This document shows, piece by piece, positions 38,004-47,924 of a stretch of 64,000 nt of DNA. The notes under the pieces are model-generated. The model did no database searches, was not told where the DNA came from, and worked only from the letters and a program-made list of their open reading frames with translations. The stretch is from positions 68,867 through 132,866 of the forward strand of contig JAJECS010000015.1 in the NCBI GenBank assembly GCA_022821905.1, given 5' to 3'. Within the stretch, counting starts at the first letter, position 1; each line of letters starts with the position of its first letter. A program made the position numbers and the translations under genes. This stretch comes from Chloroflexota bacterium (GTDB lineage Bacteria > Chloroflexota > UBA11872).

Positions 38004-38930
38004 ATGGAATACCGGGACTACTACAAGACGCTGGGCGTCACCCGGCGGGCCAGCGACGACGAGCTCAAGCGGGCCTATCGCCGCCTGGCGCGTCGCTACC
38101 ACCCGGACGTCAATCCCGGCGATCCCCAGGCGGATGCGCGCTTCAAGGAGATCAACGAGGCCTATCAGGTGCTCAGCGACCCCGAAAAGCGCAAGCGCTA
38201 CGACCGCTTTGGATCGAATTGGCGACAGACGGGGTCGTTTGAAGAGGCGTTTCGACGAGCCGGAGCGCCGAGAGGCGCCTCGCCCGGAGGATTTGGCGGC
38301 GCGGGATTCAGCGATTTCTTCGAGTCCCTGTTCGGCAGCATGGGATTCGGCGGTCAGCGTCCGGGCCCTCCGCCGAGCGCGGACGTCGAGGATCGGCTCG
38401 ACATCACCCTGCGCGAAGTCGCCGAGGGCGGCCGGCGCTCGCTGACGCTGCGCACGCCGCAAGCCGGCGGCCAGATGGGCCAGGAGCGCATCGACGTCAC
38501 CATTCCCAAAGGGGTGCGCGACGGCCAGCGTCTGCGCGTGACCGGCAAGGGCAGCATCCGGCCGGACGGCACGCGCGGCGATCTGTATCTGCGCGTCGCG
38601 GTGGCGCCCGACTCGCGCTTCGAACGTCACGACGCGGACTTGCACACCACGGCGACCATCGGGCTTTCGGAAGCCATGCTCGGCGCCAACGTCAACGTCT
38701 CCACGCTCAGCGGGCCTACGTTGACGGTGCAGGTGCCGCCGGAGACGCGCGACGGCGCTCGGCTGCGGTTGCGCGGGCAGGGGCTTCCGATGGCCCGTTC
38801 CAATCAGCGCGGCGACATGCTCGTGCGCATTCGCGTGCGGCTGCCGCAGGATCTTTCCCACCGCGAGCAGGCGCTATTCCGCGAGCTCGCCGAGCTGCGC
38901 GGCGAGCAGCCGCTGCCCCAGCGAAGCTAA
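38004..38930 (+). CDS. DnaJ-family co-chaperone without zinc finger (CbpA type)
   Basis: Co-chaperone of 308 residues. The J domain (1-70, 'DYYKTLGVTRRASDDELKRAYRRLARRYHPDVNPGD') retains the HPD motif that stimulates DnaK. A Gly/Phe-rich linker (about 90-120) is followed directly by the C-terminal beta-sandwich domains ('DRLDITLREVAEGG', 'IDVTIPKGVRDGQRLRVTGKG'). The four CXXCXGXG zinc repeats of classical DnaJ are absent, so it is the CbpA type, serving here as the operon's DnaJ. Ends directly at the hspR ATG. Confidence 0.93.
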   Translation: MEYRDYYKTLGVTRRASDDELKRAYRRLARRYHPDVNPGDPQADARFKEINEAYQVLSDPEKRKRYDRFGSNWRQTGSFEEAFRRAGAPRGASPGGFGGAGFSDFFESLFGSMGFGGQRPGPPPSADVEDRLDITLREVAEGGRRSLTLRTPQAGGQMGQERIDVTIPKGVRDGQRLRVTGKGSIRPDGTRGDLYLRVAVAPDSRFERHDADLHTTATIGLSEAMLGANVNVSTLSGPTLTVQVPPETRDGARLRLRGQGLPMARSNQRGDMLVRIRVRLPQDLSHREQALFRELAELRGEQPLPQRS

Positions 38931-39320
38931 ATGCGTTCCCCCGACGACTTCGACGCCGTCACCGAGCAGGCCACCGGCATGCGCGAGCGGCCCGCGGTGT
39001 TCATCGGTGTGGTGGCCGAAATCACCCGGGTGCATCCGCAGACGCTGCGCCACTACGAGCGCATCGGACTGGTCACGCCGGGACGCTCCCGGGGCAACGT
39101 GCGCCTCTATTCGCAGGAGGACATCGAGCGCGTGCGGCTGATTCAGCGCCTGACCAACGAGCTCGGGGTAAATCTGGCGGGGGTCGAGGTCATTCTGAAC
39201 ATGCGCGACCGCCACGAGCAGCTGCGGCAGGAGTATGAACGCCGCGAGCAACGGCTGCGCGAGCGCTTGACGGCGGAGATCGAGCGCCTGCGCAGCGCCC
39301 TGCGCCGCGTCGTCGGATAG
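38931..39320 (+). CDS. hspR: MerR-family heat-shock repressor HspR
   Basis: Repressor of 129 residues that in Actinobacteria binds HAIR sites with DnaK as co-repressor. The winged helix has 'IGVVAEITRVHPQTLRHYERIGLVTPGRSRGNVRLYSQEDIERV', and 'LTNELGVNLAGVEVILNM' is the HspR-specific continuation. A charged coiled coil (about 90-125) forms the dimer. No metal- or redox-sensing Cys. The ATG is immediately after the dnaJ stop. It probably represses its own operon at the operator at 33060. Confidence 0.93.
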   Translation: MRSPDDFDAVTEQATGMRERPAVFIGVVAEITRVHPQTLRHYERIGLVTPGRSRGNVRLYSQEDIERVRLIQRLTNELGVNLAGVEVILNMRDRHEQLRQEYERREQRLRERLTAEIERLRSALRRVVG

Positions 39321-39348
39321 GCCGGGCAAGCAAGGAGTCACGACCGCG

Positions 39349-41877
39349 ATGATCAATTTCGACCGATTCACCGAAAAGGCGCAGGAGACGGTGCAACGCG
39401 CCCAGTCCATCATGCTGGAGCACGCGCACAACCAGCTCGACGCCGAGCACATCCTGCTGGCGCTGCTCGAGCCGGCGGACGGCGTGGCCGTGCGCATCGT
39501 CCAGCGGCTGCGCGTCTCGCCGGACCTGATCCGGGGCGAGCTGCGTCGGCTCCTGGCCGACAAGCCCCGCGTCACCGTCGCGGACGACGGCGGCGGCACA
39601 GCGCAGGGCCAGATGTTCGTGACGCCCCAAACCCTCGAGCTGATGAACGCGGCCCGCGAGGAGGCCGAGCGCCTCAGCGACGAGTTCGTGGGCAACGAGC
39701 ACCTGCTGCTGGCCGTGGCGCGGTCCCGCAACGCCGAGGCCGGGCAGGTGCTGCGCCGCACGGGCGTCGATACGGAAGGCATCTACAGCGCCCTGCGCGA
39801 GGTTCGGGGTGCGCAGCGCTCCTCGAGTCCCGGGGCCGAGAGCCGCTACGAGGTGCTGGAGAAGTACAGCACCGACCTCACCGAAATCGCGCGGCACGAC
39901 AAGCTCGACCCGGTCATCGGTCGCGAGCAGGAAATCAAGCGCGTGATCCAGGTGCTCGCGCGCCGGACCAAGAACAACCCGGCCCTCATCGGCGAGCCGG
40001 GCGTCGGCAAGACCGCCATCGTGGAGGGCCTCGCCCAGCGCATCGCCCACAACGACGTGCCGCGCATCCTGCGCGACCGCCGCGTGCTGGCCATCGACAT
40101 GGGCGCCATGGTCGCCGGCTCGAAGTTTCGCGGGGAATTCGAAGAACGGCTCAAGGCCGTCATCAATGAGGTCCGCGCGTCCGACGGCGAGATCATCCTG
40201 TTCTTCGACGAGCTGCATCAGGCCGTCGGCGCCGGCGCCGCCGAGGGCGCCATCGACGCGTCGAGCATGCTCAAGCCGGCCCTGGCCCGCGGTGAGCTGC
40301 AGGCCATCGGCGCCACCACGCTCGACGAGTTCCGCACGCACGTCGAGCGCGACAAGGCCCTGGCGCGGCGGTTTCAGCCGGTCTACGTGGAGGAGCCGTC
40401 GGTCGAGGAAACGGTGGCGGTGCTGCAGGGACTGCGCCCGCGATACGAGCAGCATCACGACCTCAAGATCAACAATGAGGCGATCGACGCCGCCGCCCGC
40501 CTTTCCGACCGCTATCTCACGGAGCGCCACCTGCCCGACAAGGCGATCGACCTGATGGACGAGGCCGCCGCCAAGGTCCGCGTCGACATCTTCGACACGC
40601 CGCCCGAGCTGCGCGACGTGGAAAAGCGCATCGAGGAGCTGCAGGAGGCCGAGGAAAACGCGTGGCAGGCCCGCGACTACGAGCGCGCCGCCAACGTCAA
40701 GTCCGACGTGCTGCAGCTCAACGCCAAGCTCGAGGATTGGCGCAAGCGCTGGCTGGCCGAGCGTGACCTGGACGACGTGGTCAGCCGCGGGGATATCGCC
40801 GACGTGGTGTCCAGCATCACCGGCATTCCCGTGGCGCGCATGTTCGAGGAGGAAGCCGCGCGGCTGCTCCACATGGAAGACGCGCTGCACCAACGCCTGG
40901 TCAATCAGGAGGAGGCGGTGACGGCGGTCGCCGACGCCATCCGGCGCTCACGCGCGGGCATCGGCGACCCGCGCCGGCCCATCGGCTCGTTCTTCTTCCT
41001 GGGACCCACCGGCGTCGGCAAGACCGAGCTGGCGCGCGCGCTGGCCGAGTTCATGTTCGACGACGAATCGGCCATGCTGCGCATCGATATGTCGGAGTTT
41101 GGCGAGCGGCACGCGGTGAGCCGGCTGGTCGGGGCGCCGCCCGGATACGTCGGCTACGACGACGCGGCCCAGCTCACGGAAAAGGTCCGGCGCCGGCCGT
41201 ACCAGGTGGTGCTCTTCGACGAGGTCGAAAAGGCCCACCCGGAGATCTTCAACGTCCTGCTGCAAGTGCTCGACGACGGGCGGCTCACCGACGGCCACGG
41301 GCGCGTGGTCGACTTCAGCCACACCATCATCATCATGACGTCAAACGTCGGCGCCCAGCACATCCGGCGAGAGAACACCTTGGGATTCCGACCGGCTGCG
41401 GCGGAGGCGTCGCCGGAGAGCGAGCATCGCGCCATGCGCGGTCGCCTGCTCAAGGACCTGCGCCAGACGTTCCGGCCCGAGTTCCTCAATCGCGTGGACG
41501 AGATCATCATCTTCCACTCCCTCACGCAGCCGCAGCTGCGCGAGATCGTGGACCTGATGGCCGCCGACCTGGGTCGGCGCATGGCCGCCCAGGGGATTGG
41601 CGTTGAGCTCACCACCGCCGCCAAGGACCGCGTGCTCGATATTGGCTGGAATCCGGACTACGGGGCGCGGCCGCTGCGGCGCACCCTGCAACGCGAGGTG
41701 GAAAACCATATCGCGCGGCTGCTGCTGGACCAGAGCTGCGATGCCGGCTGCACCGTCCGCGTGGACGTGGCCGACGACGAGTTCACGTTCGACGTGCAGC
41801 AGGTGGCGCCCGCGGTCGACGGCGGCAACGGCGCCACGGCCGAAACCGCGTCCGAGCCCGCGGCGACTAACGCCTAG
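39349..41877 (+). CDS. clpC: ClpC-type AAA+ unfoldase
   Basis: Unfoldase of 842 residues with two AAA+ modules. Clp_N repeats occupy 1-145, Walker A1 (GEPGVGKT) is at about 215, and Walker A2 (GPTGVGKTE) at about 552. The middle segment is short and contains a UVR-like motif ('[21 protein letters not shown]', about 430-455), not the long ClpB coiled coil. A 'TLGFRP' loop in the second module matches the ClpP-docking [LIV]-G-[FL] tripeptide. It is therefore ClpC, a partner for ClpP, not the disaggregase ClpB usually found under HspR. Last gene of the heat-shock unit. Confidence 0.92.
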   Translation: MINFDRFTEKAQETVQRAQSIMLEHAHNQLDAEHILLALLEPADGVAVRIVQRLRVSPDLIRGELRRLLADKPRVTVADDGGGTAQGQMFVTPQTLELMNAAREEAERLSDEFVGNEHLLLAVARSRNAEAGQVLRRTGVDTEGIYSALREVRGAQRSSSPGAESRYEVLEKYSTDLTEIARHDKLDPVIGREQEIKRVIQVLARRTKNNPALIGEPGVGKTAIVEGLAQRIAHNDVPRILRDRRVLAIDMGAMVAGSKFRGEFEERLKAVINEVRASDGEIILFFDELHQAVGAGAAEGAIDASSMLKPALARGELQAIGATTLDEFRTHVERDKALARRFQPVYVEEPSVEETVAVLQGLRPRYEQHHDLKINNEAIDAAARLSDRYLTERHLPDKAIDLMDEAAAKVRVDIFDTPPELRDVEKRIEELQEAEENAWQARDYERAANVKSDVLQLNAKLEDWRKRWLAERDLDDVVSRGDIADVVSSITGIPVARMFEEEAARLLHMEDALHQRLVNQEEAVTAVADAIRRSRAGIGDPRRPIGSFFFLGPTGVGKTELARALAEFMFDDESAMLRIDMSEFGERHAVSRLVGAPPGYVGYDDAAQLTEKVRRRPYQVVLFDEVEKAHPEIFNVLLQVLDDGRLTDGHGRVVDFSHTIIIMTSNVGAQHIRRENTLGFRPAAAEASPESEHRAMRGRLLKDLRQTFRPEFLNRVDEIIIFHSLTQPQLREIVDLMAADLGRRMAAQGIGVELTTAAKDRVLDIGWNPDYGARPLRRTLQREVENHIARLLLDQSCDAGCTVRVDVADDEFTFDVQQVAPAVDGGNGATAETASEPAATNA

Positions 41878-41897
41878 GCCGGACCCCGGTCGGAGAA

Positions 41898-41929
41898 CGG
41901 CCCTCACGGCCTCCCCAGCGCGAGGGCCG
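41898..41929 (+). terminator. GC-rich hairpin after clpC
   Basis: CGGCCCTC and GAGGGCCG form an 8-bp stem with a 16-base loop, 20 bp after the clpC stop. There is no T-run, so termination is uncertain. Confidence 0.4.
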
Positions 41930-42052
41930 CTCGTTGACCGGAGTGGGCATTGTTCCGCGCCTTTGGCGCCAAGGCAACGAAATTCCCCGGTTGCACGGCG
42001 CGACGCCGTGGCCGACCATTCCTAGCGCGGCATCGTCGTGAGAGGTGCGCGG

Positions 42053-42814
42053 ATGGCCCACTTGGCGTTTGAACGATTGACACGGGATGAAATCGGCGCG
42101 TTGGCGCCCTCGGCGGTGGCCATCATGCCCACCGCAGCCATCGAGCAGCACGGGCCGCACAACCCCGTGGGACTCGACACCATGTGCTGCATGGCCGTGG
42201 CGCGGAGCGCCGCCCAGGCCGTCGGGCCCGACCTCAACGTGGTCGTGTGCCCGCCGCTGCACTTCGGCAGCTCCCACCATCACCTGCCGTGGCCCGGCGT
42301 GCTCACGCTCACCGGCGACACCTTCGGCACGGTGCTCTACGAGCTGCTCGACAGCCTGCGGATGATGGGCTTTCGCCGCGTGCTGGTGCTGAACGGCCAC
42401 GGGGGCAACGAGTTCCTGATCCAGCAGACCGCGCGCGACTACGTGATGGCCCACCGTGAGTTGCACGTCGTGGCCGGCAGCTACTGGGACATCGCCCGCG
42501 CGGCGCTGGAGGCCATTCCGCGCGACGGGGATTTTTCCATTCCCGGTCACGCGGGGTCGTTTGAGACGTCGCTGATGCTCCACCTGGACCCAGAGTTGGT
42601 GCACACCGATCTCGTACCGGTAGGCGGCCCCAAGTTGCCGCGCAGCGCCGTCGCCAACGTGACCGAGGTGCGCGACGGCGGATATCTGGGCGACCATCCA
42701 ACCGGCGTCAGCGACGACGCGTCGCACGGCACGGCCGAGCTAGGCCGCCAGTACCTCGACGCCGCGGCGACGGTTGTGGCCGCGCGGATTCGGGAGATGG
42801 CCGAAACGGCATAG
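42053..42814 (+). CDS. Creatininase family amidohydrolase
   Basis: Metal-dependent amidohydrolase of 253 residues. 'AIMPTAAIEQHGPHNPVGLD' has the first metal ligands (Glu, His, Asp), 'VLVLNGHGGN' the next His, and 'PGHAGSFETSLMLHL' the later Glu. The family hydrolyses creatinine, formamides of riboflavin or F420 synthesis, or mycofactocin precursors; nothing nearby decides between them. ATG at 42053 follows AGAGG; a GTG at 42038 would add five residues. Confidence 0.9.
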   Translation: MAHLAFERLTRDEIGALAPSAVAIMPTAAIEQHGPHNPVGLDTMCCMAVARSAAQAVGPDLNVVVCPPLHFGSSHHHLPWPGVLTLTGDTFGTVLYELLDSLRMMGFRRVLVLNGHGGNEFLIQQTARDYVMAHRELHVVAGSYWDIARAALEAIPRDGDFSIPGHAGSFETSLMLHLDPELVHTDLVPVGGPKLPRSAVANVTEVRDGGYLGDHPTGVSDDASHGTAELGRQYLDAAATVVAARIREMAETA

Positions 42815-42843
42815 CGCCTGCGGGGCTTGCTTAAACAGCTTGG

Positions 42844-42865
42844 CTTGCGCAAGTGCGCAAGTTTT
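42844..42865 (+). terminator. Intrinsic terminator after the creatininase-family gene
   Basis: CTTGCGC, loop AAGT, GCGCAAG, then TTTT, 30 bp after the stop codon. A compact stem with a T-run on the plus strand. Confidence 0.7.
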
Positions 42866-42968
42866 CCTCGCGGGAAACTCGCCGAACAGCCAACTGTCCC
42901 ACCGTGAGTGCGGGATCAGAGGGGCGGGTCGACCCTCCCATTCGCCCCTACGTGCGCGAGAACTCCCG

Positions 42969-44861
42969 CTAGCCCGCCACCTCGTCCGGCGCCGGGAAAC
43001 CCATGGCTTCGCCGAACTGATCCTGGAAGTCGGGGACGGCGGACAACTCGACATAATGCACGTGGCCGGGTAGGTCGGTGGCGCGCACGCGCGAGGTCAG
43101 CGAGAGCAGGCACATGCGAGCGCCGTGACCGGCGGCGTTGCCGATAGCCTCGACCGCATCCACGGGCACCGGCGGCAGCAGGCCGATCGCCAGGGCTTGG
43201 GCCGGGTCGATGTAGCTGCCGAAGGCGCCGGCCAGCAGGACGCGATCGACGTCGGACGGCTGCAGGCCGGCCTCGCGCAAGAGAACGTTCGCACCGCAGC
43301 GGATGCTCCCCTTCGCCAGCTGCAAGCGGCGGATGTCCTGCGCATGCAGCGCGATGCTCTCCTCCGGCGACGCCGGGTCTCCGGTGAGTACGAACTCTCC
43401 GCCGGTGTCGTCCGGCCGCACCCGGTCGGCCAGGTCGGGCAGCGTCCGCTCCATTTCGTCCCGTGAGAGCAGTCGGCCGCTCGGCGCCACCGCGCCCACG
43501 CGGAGCAGCTCGGCCACGGCGTCCACCAGGCCCGACCCACAGATGCCCTCGGGCTCGCCGCCGCCGATCACGTCCACGTCCACCGACGTTGGGGTGATGC
43601 GCACGCGCTCGATCGCCCCGGGCGCCGCGCGCATACCGCGCGTGATCTCGGCGCCCTCGAATGCCGGTCCGGCGGGTGCCGCCGTCGCGAAGAGCCGCCG
43701 CTTGTGGGCCAGTACGATCTCGCCGTTGGTGCCCACGTCGATCACCAGCGTCGTGCCGCGGCGTCGGCCCAGGTTCGTGCTGAGCATCACGCCCACGATG
43801 TCGCCGCCGACATAGCTGGCCACCGCCGGCGCCACCCACACCCACGCCGACGGGAGCACCGGCAAATCAAGCTCCGACGCCCGCAGCGACACCGGGTCCA
43901 CGGTGGTCGGCGAAAACGGCGAATACGAGATGCGCGACGGGTCGATCCCCAGCAGCAGGTGCGTCATCACCGTGTTGCCGACGAACGTGGCCTCGTAGAC
44001 CCGGTCCGGCCGCACGTCGGCGGCCTCCAGGCAGCGCGTGACAATGCCGCGCACCGTGTCCAGGATCGCCCGGTGCAGCCGTTCGACGAACTCCGGGCCG
44101 CGCATGGTGGCGCTCATGCGGCTGATCACGTCCCCGCCGTAGATGTGCTGGCCGTTAATGTCCGACGCCACGGCGATCTCCTGGCCGGTGGTCAAATCCA
44201 TCAGCGCCCCGACCACCGTCGTCGTGCCGATATCGAAGGCCAGGCCGTAGGCGTTGCCCGTGGTATCGCCGCGTTCGACCGAAATCACCCGGTTGCCCGC
44301 GATCACCACGGTGACGCCCTGGCTGATGTCCTCGCCGATGGCCCCCAACCGGCTCAGCGCATCTCGCGTCGGATCGAGGTCGCCGGCGGCGGCCGCCAAC
44401 TCGTCCTGCACCAGGCTCCAGTCGGCGCGTGGATCGTGCAGGGTCGGCGGCGATGGCTTGACATAAATCTTCTGGATGTTGGGGTCGAGACTGATGCGCC
44501 CCAATCCGGCGCTCTCCACAACCCGCACCGCGCGAATCCCCAACGGATGCGAGTAGACCGCGCCTTCGTCCACCGGGTGCTGGCAGGCCAGCCGCCAGCC
44601 GCCGGCGAGCTGCGCGATCGCCAGGCGGCGCTTATCGTGCGGCGTGGGCTCGGGAACCTCGGCGTCGCGCACCAATACCCGGCAGGTGCCGCAGGTGCCC
44701 TTCCCGGCGCACACCGTCTCGACGGGAACGTCGTTGGCGTGGGCAGCGTCGAGGATTGTCGTGCCGACTTCCGCTTGAATCACCCGGTCTTCGGGCAAGA
44801 AGCGACACGAAACGGTGCTGGGGGCGCTAATTGGGCGGACCTCCGGGGGCGATGTGTCCAT
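42969..44861 (-). CDS. RACo-like ASKHA protein with N-terminal [2Fe-2S] ferredoxin domain
   Basis: Protein of 630 residues. The ferredoxin domain has 'CAGKGTCGTCRVLV' and a fourth Cys in 'RLACQHPV'. The large ASKHA ATPase part has 'GLAFDIGTTTVVGALMDL', 'FVGNTVMTHLLLGID', 'VIDVGTNGEIVL' and 'ICGSGLVDAVAEL'. In acetogens and methylotrophs such proteins use ATP to reduce the inactive cobalt of corrinoid methyltransferase proteins. No corrinoid protein or methyltransferase is in the window. Convergent with the creatininase-family gene. Confidence 0.92.
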   Translation of the reverse strand: MDTSPPEVRPISAPSTVSCRFLPEDRVIQAEVGTTILDAAHANDVPVETVCAGKGTCGTCRVLVRDAEVPEPTPHDKRRLAIAQLAGGWRLACQHPVDEGAVYSHPLGIRAVRVVESAGLGRISLDPNIQKIYVKPSPPTLHDPRADWSLVQDELAAAAGDLDPTRDALSRLGAIGEDISQGVTVVIAGNRVISVERGDTTGNAYGLAFDIGTTTVVGALMDLTTGQEIAVASDINGQHIYGGDVISRMSATMRGPEFVERLHRAILDTVRGIVTRCLEAADVRPDRVYEATFVGNTVMTHLLLGIDPSRISYSPFSPTTVDPVSLRASELDLPVLPSAWVWVAPAVASYVGGDIVGVMLSTNLGRRRGTTLVIDVGTNGEIVLAHKRRLFATAAPAGPAFEGAEITRGMRAAPGAIERVRITPTSVDVDVIGGGEPEGICGSGLVDAVAELLRVGAVAPSGRLLSRDEMERTLPDLADRVRPDDTGGEFVLTGDPASPEESIALHAQDIRRLQLAKGSIRCGANVLLREAGLQPSDVDRVLLAGAFGSYIDPAQALAIGLLPPVPVDAVEAIGNAAGHGARMCLLSLTSRVRATDLPGHVHYVELSAVPDFQDQFGEAMGFPAPDEVAG

Positions 44862-44954
44862 TGTGCGCGACGGCGTCCGTGAAGACGACGGCGCAAACGC
44901 TTACAATTGTCGAGGTTTGCAGGGACGACGCAAGCGGACGGAGGTCCGAGCACC

Positions 44955-45605
<651 letters not shown>

Positions 45606-45643
45606 GTTTCGACCACGCACGCGCGGCCCTCAGGCCACCCTCG

Positions 45644-46333
45644 ATGACGACTCCTGACGGCCGCATCCGCCTGGAGCTTCACGCCCACACGCACGCCTCG
45701 CCCGACTGCGGGCTCAGTCCCAGCCGCCTGATCGAATTGCTGCAAGACCGCGGCATCGAGGCGTTGGCGGTGACGGATCACAACACCATGGCCGGCGCCT
45801 TCGAGATGGCTGACGTGTCGCCGCTACCCACCATCCTGGCCGAGGAAATCAAGTCGACCGAGGGCGACATCATCGGCCTCTTCCTGCATGAAGAGATCCC
45901 GCGCGACATGTCGCCGCGGGACACCGTGGCCGCGATCAAGGACCAGGGCGGGTTGGTGCTCGTACCGCATCCGTTCGACAGCCTGCGCCGGTCGGCGCTG
46001 CGGGAAGCCACCGACGGCATCCGCGAACACATCGACATTCTCGAGGTGTTCAATGGACGCACCCTGCGCGAGCGCGACAACCGCACCGCGCAGGACTATG
46101 CGCGGGATCACGGCCTGGTGGCATCCGTCGGCTCGGACTCGCATCTGGCCCGCGAGGTGGGCGTGAGCTGGCAGGTGATTCAGCCCTGGAACGAGCCCGC
46201 CGAGTTCCTGGACAACCTGCGCGACGCCGAGCTGCACATGGAGCTGGCTCCGGCCTGGGTGCATGCCGGCAGCTCGCTGCACGCCTACGCCACGAAGTTC
46301 CGGAAGCGGCTGAATACCTGGTTCGCCGGCTGA
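45644..46333 (+). CDS. PHP-domain phosphoesterase
   Basis: Protein of 229 residues with the polymerase-and-histidinol-phosphatase metal site. 'LELHAHTHASPDCGLSP' and 'ALAVTDHNTM' carry the first ligands, 'AEEIKSTEGDIIGLFL' a Glu, 'LVLVPHPFD' a His and 'VGSDSHLAREVG' the last Asp and His. It resembles the PHP proteins that hydrolyse nucleotide or sugar phosphates. The C-terminal 40 residues are basic. The start at 45644 lies 38 bp after nuoB and 10 bp lies between this gene and the next. Confidence 0.88.
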   Translation: MTTPDGRIRLELHAHTHASPDCGLSPSRLIELLQDRGIEALAVTDHNTMAGAFEMADVSPLPTILAEEIKSTEGDIIGLFLHEEIPRDMSPRDTVAAIKDQGGLVLVPHPFDSLRRSALREATDGIREHIDILEVFNGRTLRERDNRTAQDYARDHGLVASVGSDSHLAREVGVSWQVIQPWNEPAEFLDNLRDAELHMELAPAWVHAGSSLHAYATKFRKRLNTWFAG

Positions 46334-46343
46334 CCCGACGCAC

Positions 46344-47693
46344 ATGACGGCGGAAGCCGCGTCCGATCGCTGGACGACGTTCACGCGGCGCGGGCTGACG
46401 CTGTGGCTCCCGGCCTCGGTCAATTTGGGCATCGCCAGCCTGCTGGCGCCGGCCATGAATGCGCTGCTCGCCCGGGCCGCCGATCCCGAGGCGTCGATTG
46501 CCGGCTTCGCGGTGGCCCTGGGCGTGATCACCATCGTGGCGCTGCCCCAGTTCCGCATTCAGCAGCTGACGCTGGTGTTCTTGCACGATCAGCGATCGCT
46601 GCGCAGCCTGCGCCGCTTCGTCGCCATCACCGCCGCCGTCGTGGGCGCCATCAGCTGCGTCGCGGCGCTCACCCCGCTGGCCGTGCTGATCCTCGAAGGC
46701 ATCTTCGCCGCCACCGGCGATCTCTTCACGCAAGCGCGGGCGGCGTTGGTGGCGCTGTGCCCGCTGCCGATATTCATGGTGGCGCGCACGCACCTGCACG
46801 GCGCGGCGCTGCGGCTGGGTCAGGCGCGGTTGGTGTGGCTGGGCACCGGACTCGGCGCCGGCGGCGCCGTGGCCATCTCCGCCGCGTTGATCGCGGCGGG
46901 CATGCAGGGGGCGGCCGCGGCCGGCGTCGGAACCACCCTGGCCGCCGGCCTGGAGACCGTCATGCTGATGGCGGCCACGCGCAACCTGCTGCGCCACGGA
47001 TTGCCGGCGCGCTCGCCGCGCGGCCTCGACTCCAGCCTCGGCGCCGTGGCGCGGTTCTTCACCCCGCTGATCTTCGCCTCACTGCTTCCCGCCGCGACCA
47101 CGCCCATCGTCAACGCGGCGCTGGCCCGCACATCCGAGCCCGAGACCTCGCTGGCGGCCTTCGCCATCGCCATCGGCCTTTTTCAATTCTTGACGATCCT
47201 GCTCTGGGGCGCCCAGCCCTCGATTCTCGCGCTGCTGGCGCGCGGCGACGGCATGCGCCGAATCGCGGTCTTGACCAACGGCGTCGCCGGCCTGGTGTTG
47301 ATCGCCTCGCTGGCCGCGGCGCTCGTGCCGCCGCTGAGTCAACTGGTCATCGAGGACATCAGCGGCGCCCGTGACCGGCTGGCCGAGCTGTCGCTGCTCG
47401 GACTGCGCGTGCTGGCGCCCCTGCCGTTGATTCTGGTGCAAGAGCAGGTGTTCGCCTCGGCCCTGATGCAAGTGCGGCGCACCCGCCCGATTCTCTACGT
47501 CAACCTGTGGCGGCTCGCCGCGCTGCTCGTATTCGTGGCGCTGGCGCTCCGGTTGGAGGGACTGCCCGGCGTCGCCGTGGGCGCCGGCGCCTGGGCGGCC
47601 AGCCTGATCGTCGAAGCCGTGGCGACGTATGCCTACGGCCGCGGCGCCTATCGCCAGCTCACGACCGCCGAGGCGTTGACATCCGGCCGTTAG
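46344..47693 (+). CDS. Multi-pass membrane transporter, MATE/ANK-like (MOP superfamily)
   Basis: Protein of 449 residues with about 12 predicted membrane helices, arranged as two six-helix halves (breaks near 215-225). The N-terminal 'LTLWLPASVNLGIASLLAPAMNALLARAADPEASIAGFAVALG' recalls the MATE and progressive-ankylosis families. The charged loop 'ARGDGMRRIAV' is cytoplasmic by the positive-inside rule. The substrate is unknown. It could also be a distant flippase of the same superfamily. Co-oriented with the PHP gene, ten bases apart. Confidence 0.7.
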   Translation: MTAEAASDRWTTFTRRGLTLWLPASVNLGIASLLAPAMNALLARAADPEASIAGFAVALGVITIVALPQFRIQQLTLVFLHDQRSLRSLRRFVAITAAVVGAISCVAALTPLAVLILEGIFAATGDLFTQARAALVALCPLPIFMVARTHLHGAALRLGQARLVWLGTGLGAGGAVAISAALIAAGMQGAAAAGVGTTLAAGLETVMLMAATRNLLRHGLPARSPRGLDSSLGAVARFFTPLIFASLLPAATTPIVNAALARTSEPETSLAAFAIAIGLFQFLTILLWGAQPSILALLARGDGMRRIAVLTNGVAGLVLIASLAAALVPPLSQLVIEDISGARDRLAELSLLGLRVLAPLPLILVQEQVFASALMQVRRTRPILYVNLWRLAALLVFVALALRLEGLPGVAVGAGAWAASLIVEAVATYAYGRGAYRQLTTAEALTSGR

Positions 47694-47838
47694 CGCATAG
47701 CATGCTAGTCAGCACCACGACGTTGAGATTGCGACGGTCCTCGATGGGCGCGCATAGCCGATTCCGCCACGGCACTTCGCTGCCGATTCCAGGAGGAGTG
47801 TGCCCCGAACGCTGACGTCGTAACTCAACGCACGAACG

Positions 47839-47886
47839 ACCGCGGACGCCGGGCACAAGCCCACCAAGATGCTCCGCGGTTTTTTG
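47839..47886 (+). terminator. Intrinsic terminator ahead of the ABC exporter
   Basis: ACCGCGGA and TCCGCGGT form an 8-bp stem around a 26-base loop that itself contains GGGC-ACAA-GCCC, followed by six T. It ends 38 bp before the exporter ATPase ATG and 146 bp after the membrane-transporter stop. It may simply end the preceding operon, or act as an attenuator in the exporter leader. AGGAGG at 47791 followed closely by a seven-codon frame (47800-47823) is the only hint of a leader peptide. Confidence 0.65.
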
Positions 47887-47924
47887 TTGTCCCGAACCGC
47901 CGCACCCAACCGCAAGGATGAGAA

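Noticed and set aside
39190-40893. Minus-strand frame of 567 codons opposite clpC
   Set aside because: Antisense shadow with His/Leu-rich composition typical of such frames; no start signal or family.
42815-42968. Additional small gene between the creatininase-family and RACo-like genes
   Set aside because: The stretch holds a terminator and frames without ribosome site or family resemblance.
47694-47924. Known riboswitch (ykkC/guanidine or preQ1 type) before the exporter
   Set aside because: The conserved core sequences of these classes are not present; only a terminator hairpin can be supported.
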